44,074 bases of DNA from Chitinophagaceae bacterium (lineage in GTDB: Bacteria; Bacteroidota; Bacteroidia; Chitinophagales; Chitinophagaceae), in contig SHWX01000003.1 in NCBI GenBank assembly GCA_009693615.1, positions 1 to 44,074 on the forward strand, read 5' to 3'. This document shows positions 8,338 to 15,884 of this stretch, piece by piece (the first letter of the stretch is position 1; each line of letters begins with the position of its first letter). Under the pieces are notes generated by a model. That model had not been told where the DNA came from and did not search any database. It saw only the letters and a list, made by a program, of their open reading frames with translations. Position numbers and translations under genes: made by a program.

Positions 8338-9099
8338 TTATAAGTTGCGAATCCAAATATTTCTATAACTAATTGGATTACCATCGTCTCCATGGTCTTG
8401 TAACATCAATGGTAATTTAGAAGCATGCTTTTCATACTTAGGCTTTGTTAACCAGTCGGTAGGGCCTAAAATGGTTACATTATTTTGTATGAGTACTCCA
8501 TTATGAATAACAGATACACGCGCAGGGCTTTCTAGATCGCCATTCTCTTTAAACAAAGGCGCTGTAAAAATTATATCATAAGACTGCCACTCACCAGGTT
8601 TGCGACTTGCATTCACTAAAGGCACATGTTGCTTATACACTGCCCCCGCTTGCCCATTAGAATAAGTAGGATTATTATAAGAATCTAAAACTTGAATTTC
8701 ATATTTACCCATTATATAAATACCACTATTGCCTCTTCCTTGACCACTGCTTTTTACTTCAGCCGGCTCTCTAAATTCAATATGTAGTTGACAGCTTCCA
8801 AAAGCTTCCTTGGTAATTAAATCACCAGCGCCTTTAATATCGGTAACAGCGCCATCTGCATCTATTTTCCAGCCAGCAGGGCTACCATCTTTTTTTTGAA
8901 AAGCACCTAGGCCATGACCATTATATAATATAGTGGCGTCGGAAGGAGCCCCTGCATTGCTTTGACCAGGTGTGACCAAGGGTACATTGACCCATACTTC
9001 CAATAAGCCAGCAAGGCTATCTACATTTAATTTTTTTTGAGCCGTTACAAATTGTGTGCTAGCTAATAGGCAAGTCAACACAAGTAATTGTTTTCTCAT
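8338..9099 (-). CDS. DUF1080 (3-keto-disaccharide hydrolase-like) secreted protein
   Basis: This 253-residue protein has a signal peptide ending near residue 20 (VTAQ). It has a concanavalin/LamG-like beta-sandwich of the DUF1080 family: a WKIDADGAVTDIKGAGDLITK-like opening near residues 76-96, the strand FGSCQLHIEFREP, the RGNSGIYIMGKYEIQVLDS block and the final SYRNIWIRNL. Some members hydrolyse 3-keto-glycosides; most are untested. It should act in the periplasm. It is the first gene of a pair with the TIGR02206 protein (16-base gap). A 10-base direct repeat (9177-9207) lies in its upstream region. Confidence 0.88.
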   Translation of the reverse strand: MRKQLLVLTCLLASTQFVTAQKKLNVDSLAGLLEVWVNVPLVTPGQSNAGAPSDATILYNGHGLGAFQKKDGSPAGWKIDADGAVTDIKGAGDLITKEAFGSCQLHIEFREPAEVKSSGQGRGNSGIYIMGKYEIQVLDSYNNPTYSNGQAGAVYKQHVPLVNASRKPGEWQSYDIIFTAPLFKENGDLESPARVSVIHNGVLIQNNVTILGPTDWLTKPKYEKHASKLPLMLQDHGDDGNPISYRNIWIRNL

Positions 9100-9176
9100 A
9101 AAATAGTTTTAAAGTAAGCAATCGTTACTATGAATATAATAAAAAAAACATTGTTAATGGGAGCAAAAGGGTATAA

Positions 9177-9207
9177 ATACTAGGCTATTACCATGCTATA
9201 CTAGGCT
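9177..9207. repeat. 10-base direct repeat, period 21
   Basis: ATACTAGGCT occurs at 9177-9186 and again at 9198-9207. The 21-base period equals two helical turns, so the copies lie on the same face of the DNA. The repeat sits between the stop of the ATP-grasp-SET gene and the start of the DUF1080 gene, about 80-120 bases upstream of the latter. A regulator site is possible, but nothing else supports it. Confidence 0.4.
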
Positions 9208-9211
9208 GGTG

Positions 9212-10657
9212 CTAAATTTTATTACCTGCAGTTCCTTTAATGAGGCCGCGACAATTAGCAGCACTACAATTACAGTTAAAAGGTTCCATGGTTTCATCTA
9301 AAAAGCTACCATAATCCAAGGTAAGCTCTTCTCCTTTTTGAACTGCTCTATTAATAACTACATTTAAACCAATATAACTACAGTTGGCATCGCAGTGATG
9401 GTTTTGAGGAGACCACTCTTCGGGCTGCAAGTCCCATAATATATATACATCCTTACTAATTGGATAGGCGTATCTTCTGAAATTTGATTTTTCTCTTTCG
9501 TCCCAATTTTCATCTACAAATTTTTTGGTGACTATACGTTGTGCTTTTTCTTCCCCTTGAAATAAAATAGTGTCTTTAGGTAAATCCCATTTTGCATACA
9601 TACCATAACCAGAAATGGCATTGCCTTTAATTTTATATACTTTTTCTTTTCTTCTATAACGCGCCATCCCTTCAATAATAATTCTTTCTAAGAAGCCACG
9701 CTGGCCTGCTCCATCATGTAGTAAAATATAATCGGCAGAGCCTTCATAACCTTGGGCATAAAACACAGAACAAGTGAAATTTATTTCAAGAAAAAATAGT
9801 TCTCCTTTATCGTTCATTCTAAAATCCATTCTTCCATAACCCACGCCATTGAAAGACATGAAAACTTGCTCGGCAATGCTTTGTAGTCTCTTCGCTAAAT
9901 TAGCATCGGTTACTGGAATATTTGCATTGGGATGTAATTCAGAAGTTTTTAAAGCGTAGGTTTTAAAACTAAAACCTACAGGGAAAATATATTCAACAGG
10001 CAGAAAGCTGGTACAAGTTTTTCCATCTGCATTGGCAGATACTAATACTGTGAATTCACGACCATCAATATACTCTTCCACCAAGGCAGCGCCAAATTCT
10101 GCTAATATGCTTTTTACCTTGGGTACTAATTCGACCATATTATTGGCCTTGGAAGCATTGTCCACTCCTAGGCTATCACCCGCCTTGGCAGGCTTTACAA
10201 ATAAAGGGAACTGAAGATTACCTGGAAGCTGCGCTATATCTGCCTCTGACTCTATATGTATATGGGCGGGTGTTTTGACATCTTCGCAGAAGGCCAAATA
10301 CTTCATGATGGTTTTAGGGGGGTCGTATAAATTGGTGCTAGGTCCAGTATAAGGCAGTCCTAATAAATCCAAACTCATAATCACATCAATGGAAGGTACT
10401 GTCCATTCTAGATAACCTTCACATAAATTAATATAGATATCGTAATTTTTTTCTTTGAGTTCTTTTAATTGTTGATAGGTAGTAAGCTTATTTAAAAAAA
10501 CATGATCGATATGCGCTTCGGGCATAATGGTAGAGAGGTCTCTTTTTGGATCGTAGTATTGGTAATCTACTTCAGAGGTTGAATAGTCGGGTTGAAGTAC
10601 ACAAATTCTTAAATCTTTAAAACTTGCAGCATTATGAATAGTGGGAAGGGCGCGCAT
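9212..10657 (-). CDS. ATP-grasp ligase fused to a SET-domain methyltransferase
   Basis: This 481-residue cytoplasmic protein has two complete enzyme domains (numbering from the ATG at 10657). Residues about 15-335 form a D-Ala-D-Ala-ligase-like ATP-grasp domain: Lys155 in FVKPAK, the glycine-rich loop GDSLG (160-164), VEEYIDGREF (193-202), and metal/ATP ligands Asp278 (RMDF), Glu291 and Asn293 (LEINFTC). Residues about 344-474 form a SET domain: GYGMYA (350-355, AdoMet loop), NHHCDANC (419-426, equivalent of NHxCxPN), GEELTLDYG (catalytic Tyr449), and a post-SET zinc triad Cys462, Cys464, Cys469. So one chain should activate a carboxylate to make an amide and also methylate an amine, probably a lysine. 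A longer frame starts at 10690 and would overlap the upstream gene by 29 bases; the 10657 start gives a 4-base gap and an A-rich leader. The true substrate is unknown. Confidence 0.85.
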   Translation of the reverse strand: MRALPTIHNAASFKDLRICVLQPDYSTSEVDYQYYDPKRDLSTIMPEAHIDHVFLNKLTTYQQLKELKEKNYDIYINLCEGYLEWTVPSIDVIMSLDLLGLPYTGPSTNLYDPPKTIMKYLAFCEDVKTPAHIHIESEADIAQLPGNLQFPLFVKPAKAGDSLGVDNASKANNMVELVPKVKSILAEFGAALVEEYIDGREFTVLVSANADGKTCTSFLPVEYIFPVGFSFKTYALKTSELHPNANIPVTDANLAKRLQSIAEQVFMSFNGVGYGRMDFRMNDKGELFFLEINFTCSVFYAQGYEGSADYILLHDGAGQRGFLERIIIEGMARYRRKEKVYKIKGNAISGYGMYAKWDLPKDTILFQGEEKAQRIVTKKFVDENWDEREKSNFRRYAYPISKDVYILWDLQPEEWSPQNHHCDANCSYIGLNVVINRAVQKGEELTLDYGSFLDETMEPFNCNCSAANCRGLIKGTAGNKI

Positions 10658-10661
10658 AAAT

Positions 10662-11780
10662 TTATTTTTTTCTTCTAGCAAATGCGTCATTAATAATATG
10701 AACCACTAATTCTGTAAAACTTTGATTAGCAAAACGTAAAATAGCACCAATAGAAGTAAAGTTTTCGTCCTCACTAATGCCACACTGTGCATTGACTTCT
10801 AATACATAGGCTTCTCCTGTTTTATTATCTATGCGCACATCTACTCTTGTATAACCAGTTCCATTACAAGCCACATAGGCATCCCAAGAAACTTTTTGAA
10901 CAGCGAGTTGAACTGCCTCGTCTCCTAATTGGTATTGATAAAAATTTTCATCTTCTGGCATAGCTGTTTCTTCTTCATAAATTTCCCATAATCTATCAAA
11001 GGATAGAAACTTTTCTTTTTCTGGAAGAGAGGCATGAAAGACTCTTTCTACCGGCGGGTAAATCTTTGCATACTCAGGATGGGTATGGCTTCCCACAATC
11101 ATCACTGTGTATTCAGGTCCTTCCACAAAAGACTCTGCTATTATACCGTCTGAAGATAAATTCCAACCTCTGTATCCTTTAAACATTTTAGCTAATTGGG
11201 TTTTCAAGGCACGTTCTGTTTCTACTACATTTTCAATGCCCACCCCTAAACTTCCACCAGAGACAGCAGGTTTTACAATTAAGGGACTTCCTAATTTTTC
11301 AATAATTTCTTTCGCATTAATATTATTATCTCTAATGGCTTCCCATTTTGGTGTAGCAACACCTGCTTCATCAAAAGCTTTTTTCATGGGAATTTTAGAA
11401 GTAGTGATATCGTAGAAATAATCGTTGGCCCCGGTGTATACTAATTGTTTTGCTTCTAGAGCTTTAATTACTGAAACGCCTGGTGCTCCATTAATTTCAT
11501 CACCATCACATAAGTTTAATACAACAGGAAAATGAATTCCTTTTTCTCTATCATGTGCAATTTCTTGCACAATCATTTTATAATTTTCTAAAGTAACAGG
11601 TTGCCATTTCCATGGAAGATCTAGTTGTTCAAAGACGCGTGTATATTCTTCTATGCTTTGACTAAAATCATAATAGTATGCTAAGTTCGGATCTGGATTA
11701 TCCAAGGCGGGGGCTAAGACCCAAACTTTCAAATGTCCTACTGGAACAAAAGGGTAAAATAAGTTACGAATATTTGTCAA
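10662..11780 (-). CDS. D-Ala-D-Ala-ligase-like ATP-grasp enzyme (stand-alone partner)
   Basis: This 372-residue cytoplasmic protein is a single ATP-grasp ligase. Features are Lys170 in IVKPAVSGGSLGV (168-180), ESFVEGPEYTVMIVG (216-230), TRVDVRID with Asp314, and LEVNAQCG with Glu328 and Asn330. The N-terminal LKVWVLAP strand resembles the Ddl N-domain, but the usual Ddl signature segments are altered (for example LEVNAQCGIS rather than LEVNTLPGMT), so a housekeeping Ddl role is unlikely. The first in-frame initiation codon is TTG at 11780; a stop lies just upstream (11796-11798) and no ATG occurs before residue 69. It is followed within 4 bases by the ATP-grasp-SET gene, so the two are one transcription unit and probably act in sequence or as a complex (inference). 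Confidence 0.85.
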   Translation of the reverse strand: MTNIRNLFYPFVPVGHLKVWVLAPALDNPDPNLAYYYDFSQSIEEYTRVFEQLDLPWKWQPVTLENYKMIVQEIAHDREKGIHFPVVLNLCDGDEINGAPGVSVIKALEAKQLVYTGANDYFYDITTSKIPMKKAFDEAGVATPKWEAIRDNNINAKEIIEKLGSPLIVKPAVSGGSLGVGIENVVETERALKTQLAKMFKGYRGWNLSSDGIIAESFVEGPEYTVMIVGSHTHPEYAKIYPPVERVFHASLPEKEKFLSFDRLWEIYEEETAMPEDENFYQYQLGDEAVQLAVQKVSWDAYVACNGTGYTRVDVRIDNKTGEAYVLEVNAQCGISEDENFTSIGAILRFANQSFTELVVHIINDAFARRKK

Positions 11781-12038
11781 CGCTGTGCAAGAGGGTTAGT
11801 ATAGGTTAGTATAATATTCAATGAAGTTATAAAATATATAATACTAGCAAATTATTATAGGCATTAATTTCATAACTACTATAGCCTATAAATACATACT
11901 ACTTCATGTTCATTTCGAAAATACTTCAATGGGATAAATCACAATGTAATTAAAAGCCATTTATATATTATAGATGCCTGTATATCAATATGTTATGAAA
12001 AATTAATTTAATTGCCAATACATTAAAAAGTAATAAAG
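11781..12038. promoter_or_regulatory. Divergent intergenic region between the ATP-grasp operon and the LuxR-type regulator
   Basis: This is a 258-base AT-rich gap with two notable repeats. A perfect 10-base tandem repeat, GGTTAGTATA twice (11794-11813), lies just before the TTG start of the ATP-grasp gene. An inverted repeat has 8-base arms, TTATAGGC (11855-11862) and GCCTATAA (11884-11891), with a 21-base spacer. Either could be an operator for the divergent regulator. No full TAnnTTTG element was seen for either gene. Confidence 0.45.
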
Positions 12039-12758
12039 ATGCAAACTCAAGTAATCATTTGTGATAAACAAATTGTGTATGCAATGGGATCTAGCTTACT
12101 TATAAAAGACAATCCGCAGTTAATAGGCTATCATATCATCAAAAGTATAGAGGAGTTAACTGGTTATATAGCCTATGATAAAACCAAACAGGTCTTACCC
12201 ATGGTCTTAGTGGTTGATAGTGCCATGTTTCATTTTGGAAATCCATCCACCATGCATCAAATTAAAGAGATTAAAACCAGAATGGGCGTGATGGTGGTCT
12301 TTAATGAACAAGACGAGGCTCATTTGTATCAATTAATTGATAATGGCATATCAGTGATAGTGGCACGTAATGTTTCCAAGCAAGAATGGTCCAAAGCACT
12401 TGAAATGGCAAGGCTTCAAAAAATATACTTTTGTAATCGAATTGCAGATAAGGTATTTAATATGGTGAATTGTATAGATAAAGTAAAGCTAACAGAGAAA
12501 GTGCATCAGTTACATACTTATGATAAATATATTTTAGTGCGCATATGCGAAGAGGCTTCTAGTAAGCAAATTGCTTATGAAGTGGGCCATAGCAAACGCA
12601 CTATTGAAGGACACCGTACAAAAATGATGCAGCAACTAGAAGTTAAAAATTTAGCAGGCTTGGTGAAAGCTGCTTTTATGTCAAAGCTATATGATCATTA
12701 TTTAGAAAACCCAGGTTTATATGATGTGACTTCATGTGCTAAAACATCTTCTTTATAA
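12039..12758 (+). CDS. LuxR/NarL-type transcriptional regulator with receiver-like N-terminus
   Basis: This 239-residue protein has a degenerate receiver-like domain (about 1-130) and a C-terminal LuxR/GerE helix-turn-helix (about 153-215; SSKQIAYEVGHSKRTIEGHR is the recognition region). In the receiver part, Asp9 and Asp60 (LVVDSAMF) occupy the acidic and phosphoacceptor positions, but the conserved Lys after strand 5 seems absent (VIVARNVS), so phosphorylation is doubtful. It is not an acyl-homoserine-lactone LuxR. No histidine kinase lies nearby. Its divergent position next to the ATP-grasp/SET operon makes that operon a plausible target. The last 61 bases overlap the 3' end of the acylase gene on the other strand. 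Confidence 0.82.
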   Translation: MQTQVIICDKQIVYAMGSSLLIKDNPQLIGYHIIKSIEELTGYIAYDKTKQVLPMVLVVDSAMFHFGNPSTMHQIKEIKTRMGVMVVFNEQDEAHLYQLIDNGISVIVARNVSKQEWSKALEMARLQKIYFCNRIADKVFNMVNCIDKVKLTEKVHQLHTYDKYILVRICEEASSKQIAYEVGHSKRTIEGHRTKMMQQLEVKNLAGLVKAAFMSKLYDHYLENPGLYDVTSCAKTSSL

Positions 12759-14905
12759 AAATGTATGGTTTTAAAATCGCCATCAATATATTTTTGAGCT
12801 TGGTCTGTAAAATGATTTGAACTGGCAAAACGACTTTGCCCTCCCGTAATAATTGTTTTCGCTTCTAATTTTTTTCCAAAACTAACGGCTGCAATAAAAC
12901 TACTACCAGAATAACCATAACGCTTTAAAGTATTATCATATCTTCTACTCTCAAAAGCAGGCAGGGAGCCCCATTTAGAAGATGTTTGTCCTACTGCTAT
13001 ACTAGGCGCATTATCATTAAATTTTTCTCCTGGGTTAACTCTTTGATATCTATTTAAATCGCCCCATTGAATTTCCCAATTACCATAAGTTTTTTCTAAT
13101 TGATCTAATGCCGCATTTAAGAGCGCTAATTTTTTTTCATTCGAAACAGCTTGAACCATCTGCTCATATTTTTTTATAATTTGAGTAGTGCCTTCTTCTG
13201 TGGTGGCCGGAGGAATTTCTTTAGACCAGTTATTGGCCCATTCAATAGCAATAGTAGTAGCAACAGAGGAAATACCAGCATCCCCATTCCAACCAGTTAA
13301 ATAGTTCATTACTTTTTTTTCTCTTTCATTTAAACCAATAGTTTTTGTATACGCCATAAAAGAAGGCAGTAAAATATCAAAAGCACTTAAATGTTTATTA
13401 TATCCCAATTGAATTAATTCATCCAAGGAAATTTTATCTACTTTACTTAATAAGTTAACTGCGTTAATACCGCGTCCATTCTCGCCATCGGGCGCCATAT
13501 AATGAGGATAGTCTTTTTCTTTAGGACTATATGCCCCAGCCACTGTGAAGGGGGTTGCATTACAATTTTGTAACCAACCATTGGCGGGGTTAATACTTTG
13601 TACAATTTCATCTAATGCATGCACGCCTATCCAATTAGTGGCTTTAATGGAACCATCTACAGGCACACTATAATCATAATTAGTATTTCTTTTGGGAATG
13701 AAATTACCATGCCAGTAAGCAATAGAGCCATCGGCATCGGCATAGACCGTGTTATTACTATTATTACCTAGTAAGGATAAGGCTTTTTGATACTCTTTTA
13801 AATTAGTAGCCTTGGTCCTGGTCCAGCATTCCATTAAGGCATTTAAAGAACGATTATTTTCTTGCAAGCTTAACCAATTACCATTTTTAGATCCCATCAC
13901 AGGGCCATGTAATGTGCGATAAGTAAGGAATGATTTTGTTTTTATTTGACCTTGCTCCAAATACTGAATAGGAATATTTCTTGCTTTAATGGGTTGAAGA
14001 CCTTGTTCATAATGCGATACCCAGCCTGTTTTATTTTTAGCTACTTTTTCTTCATACACATCGGCTACATCGGCATAGCCGCTGGTATGCATAAAACCTA
14101 GATGTTCATTGAAGCCTTGATAAATAAACATTTGCCCCCAAGTAACAGCTCCGTATACATTTAAGCCTTCTTCACTCACCATATGCATTTCTGATCTAAA
14201 ATAAAATGGTACATGCGGATTAATATATAATAATGCATTTCCGTTTTTACTATGCTGAGGCGCTATTGCAAAACCATTAGAACCTTTTTGTATTTTTTCT
14301 TCTAAGGCATAAGGCTCTTCGGTATTTTGCGCCACTAATTTTTCTGCACCTGGCATTTGTCCGTAAAAAGAAGCTACTTGTTCTTTTTTGATGCCACCTG
14401 TTTTAGTAGGAGAAACACTTCCGTCTGTCCACATTAAATGATACCAGGGTTTATAATATTGAATGGCTTTTAGTTTTACTTCAGGATGTTTGTATAAATA
14501 ATAATTTAGTCCATCGGCGTGCGCTTGTAGTAATGCCTTAAACCAAACAGGGCTTTTATTATAATCATTGATTGCGGCTACACTATCTTGAATAAGGCGC
14601 ATCATTAAATCTTCATAAATAGCTGCACTACCTTTTACTTCAGCAGTGCGGCCTAGCATTTCTAAATAGTTCAATTCTATTTGTCCTACATTCTCTTCGC
14701 TTTGTGCATACATTAAACCAAATACAGCGTCAGCGTCAGTTTTTCCATAAACATGGGCAATACCCCATTCGTCTCTTATAATGGTTACTTGTTTTGCATG
14801 TTGTTCCCACCTTGCAATTTCACTAGCGCTATACTTTTGTGCCTTGCTCATAAAAGAGCAACTCATGAGTATACATATAAAAAAGATATAGTTAAGGTAC
14901 TTCAT
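12698..14905 (-). CDS. Penicillin-acylase-family (Ntn) secreted amidohydrolase, paralogue 2
   Basis: This is a 735-residue exported Ntn hydrolase with signal sequence MKYLNYIFFICILMSCSFMS followed by KAQ. The autoprocessing site KG/SNG places the nucleophile at Ser209, and INPHVPFYF follows, as expected at the start of the beta chain. The opening IIRDEWGIAHVYG (42-54) is typical. The open frame continues upstream to an ATG at 14965, but those 20 residues overlap the preceding gene and come before an ideal signal peptide, so the start at 14905 is used. It lies 14 bases after the Tat-exported TIM-barrel gene and is the last gene of a three-gene operon. The 3' end overlaps the LuxR-type gene by 61 bases. 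Substrate is unknown; N-acyl amines are likely. Confidence 0.88.
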   Translation of the reverse strand: MKYLNYIFFICILMSCSFMSKAQKYSASEIARWEQHAKQVTIIRDEWGIAHVYGKTDADAVFGLMYAQSEENVGQIELNYLEMLGRTAEVKGSAAIYEDLMMRLIQDSVAAINDYNKSPVWFKALLQAHADGLNYYLYKHPEVKLKAIQYYKPWYHLMWTDGSVSPTKTGGIKKEQVASFYGQMPGAEKLVAQNTEEPYALEEKIQKGSNGFAIAPQHSKNGNALLYINPHVPFYFRSEMHMVSEEGLNVYGAVTWGQMFIYQGFNEHLGFMHTSGYADVADVYEEKVAKNKTGWVSHYEQGLQPIKARNIPIQYLEQGQIKTKSFLTYRTLHGPVMGSKNGNWLSLQENNRSLNALMECWTRTKATNLKEYQKALSLLGNNSNNTVYADADGSIAYWHGNFIPKRNTNYDYSVPVDGSIKATNWIGVHALDEIVQSINPANGWLQNCNATPFTVAGAYSPKEKDYPHYMAPDGENGRGINAVNLLSKVDKISLDELIQLGYNKHLSAFDILLPSFMAYTKTIGLNEREKKVMNYLTGWNGDAGISSVATTIAIEWANNWSKEIPPATTEEGTTQIIKKYEQMVQAVSNEKKLALLNAALDQLEKTYGNWEIQWGDLNRYQRVNPGEKFNDNAPSIAVGQTSSKWGSLPAFESRRYDNTLKRYGYSGSSFIAAVSFGKKLEAKTIITGGQSRFASSNHFTDQAQKYIDGDFKTIHFYKEDVLAHEVTSYKPGFSK

Positions 14906-14919
14906 AAAATAGTGGGTAT

Positions 14920-15843
14920 TTAGATACCCCAAGTTTTCATTATAGTTAAATCTTTTTTCAAACAATCTAATGGTGCTAAGCCTTGATAAGACTCTTGTTC
15001 AATGATAAAATGGTGTGCTCCTCCAATTTTTTTAGCAAGTAAGGCAATGGCTTTAGGATCTACCACGCCTTCCCCTAAAATAGTGCTTTCATAGCCATCA
15101 TTCATCTCCCCTTTTTCTGCTTTAATTTCATCTTTAACGTGAAGTGATTGGAAACGACCTGGATATTTATTAATCCATTCAGCACCCCTTGCACCTGCAC
15201 CATACATATTGCCAAAATCTAATTGGTGTATTACTAAATTCGGATCGGTATGTTGTAAGATGAGATCATACATTAAAGTGCCATTCAATTTTTCTTTAAA
15301 TTCAAAATCGTGATTATGGTATCCAAATTTCATACCACTTGCTTTACACAATTCACCCGACTTATTGAATGCGTCTATTTGTTGCATTAATCCATCATAA
15401 GTACTTCTTAATTTATTATCCATTGAAGGGCTTATAACATATTCTTGTCCTACAATAGCCGCATCTTCAACTGTGCGTTTCCAGGCATCGGTAAAATCCT
15501 TCTTGGTATTATCCCAATGATTAGTGCCCATCACTGTATGTCCACTAGGCATTTTTAAACCTAGCCCTTCCAATACTTTTTTAAATTCTGTAGCTGTCCA
15601 TCCGTAGAATTTTCTGTTCATATAATTTGCATGTTCAACATATTCAAATCCCATTGTAGACAAAGCCGTTAAGGTTTCCATCGGGTTTTTTTTCATGTCT
15701 TCACGCACTGAATACAATTGAACACCAATTAAATTTTTACTAGCAGCAAAACTTGTATTTGCCCATAAAGCACTTGGTTTTAAACTAGCACCCAATATTG
15801 CAAGCGATGCGTTTTGTATAAATTTTCTTCTAGAGTTTTTCAT
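14920..15843 (-). CDS. Tat-exported sugar phosphate isomerase/epimerase-like TIM barrel
   Basis: This is a 307-residue protein of the xylose-isomerase-like TIM-barrel (AP endonuclease 2) superfamily. A twin-arginine signal is visible at the start, SRRKFIQNASLAILGA (residues 4-19), so it is folded before export. Barrel landmarks are GVQLYSVRED (40-49), GYHNHDFEF, HQLDFGNMY and LHVKDE, with His, Asp and Glu residues that would bind a divalent metal. Such proteins in Bacteroidota probably isomerise or epimerise free sugars or polyols outside the cytoplasm, not sugar phosphates. It lies 41 bases after the amidohydrolase gene and 14 before the acylase gene, so these three form an operon. A second member is at the right end of the window. 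Confidence 0.87.
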   Translation of the reverse strand: MKNSRRKFIQNASLAILGASLKPSALWANTSFAASKNLIGVQLYSVREDMKKNPMETLTALSTMGFEYVEHANYMNRKFYGWTATEFKKVLEGLGLKMPSGHTVMGTNHWDNTKKDFTDAWKRTVEDAAIVGQEYVISPSMDNKLRSTYDGLMQQIDAFNKSGELCKASGMKFGYHNHDFEFKEKLNGTLMYDLILQHTDPNLVIHQLDFGNMYGAGARGAEWINKYPGRFQSLHVKDEIKAEKGEMNDGYESTILGEGVVDPKAIALLAKKIGGAHHFIIEQESYQGLAPLDCLKKDLTIMKTWGI

Positions 15844-15884
15844 AAGAATTGTTTTTAGTATTTAAACTTAACATTAATTTTTGA

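Noticed and set aside
7602-8393. ATG at 8393 for the TIGR02206 protein
   Set aside because: It overlaps DUF1080 by 56 bases and adds residues not expected in the family.
10662-11780. Housekeeping D-alanine-D-alanine ligase
   Set aside because: Key Ddl signature segments are altered and the gene is tied to an ATP-grasp-SET fusion, not to cell-wall genes.
12039-12758. Quorum-sensing LuxR next to an acyl-homoserine-lactone acylase
   Set aside because: The N-terminal domain is receiver-like, not an autoinducer-binding domain, and the acylase substrate is unknown.
12698-14965. Longer start of the second acylase at 14965
   Set aside because: It overlaps the upstream gene by 46 bases, and the next Met (14905) begins an ideal signal peptide.
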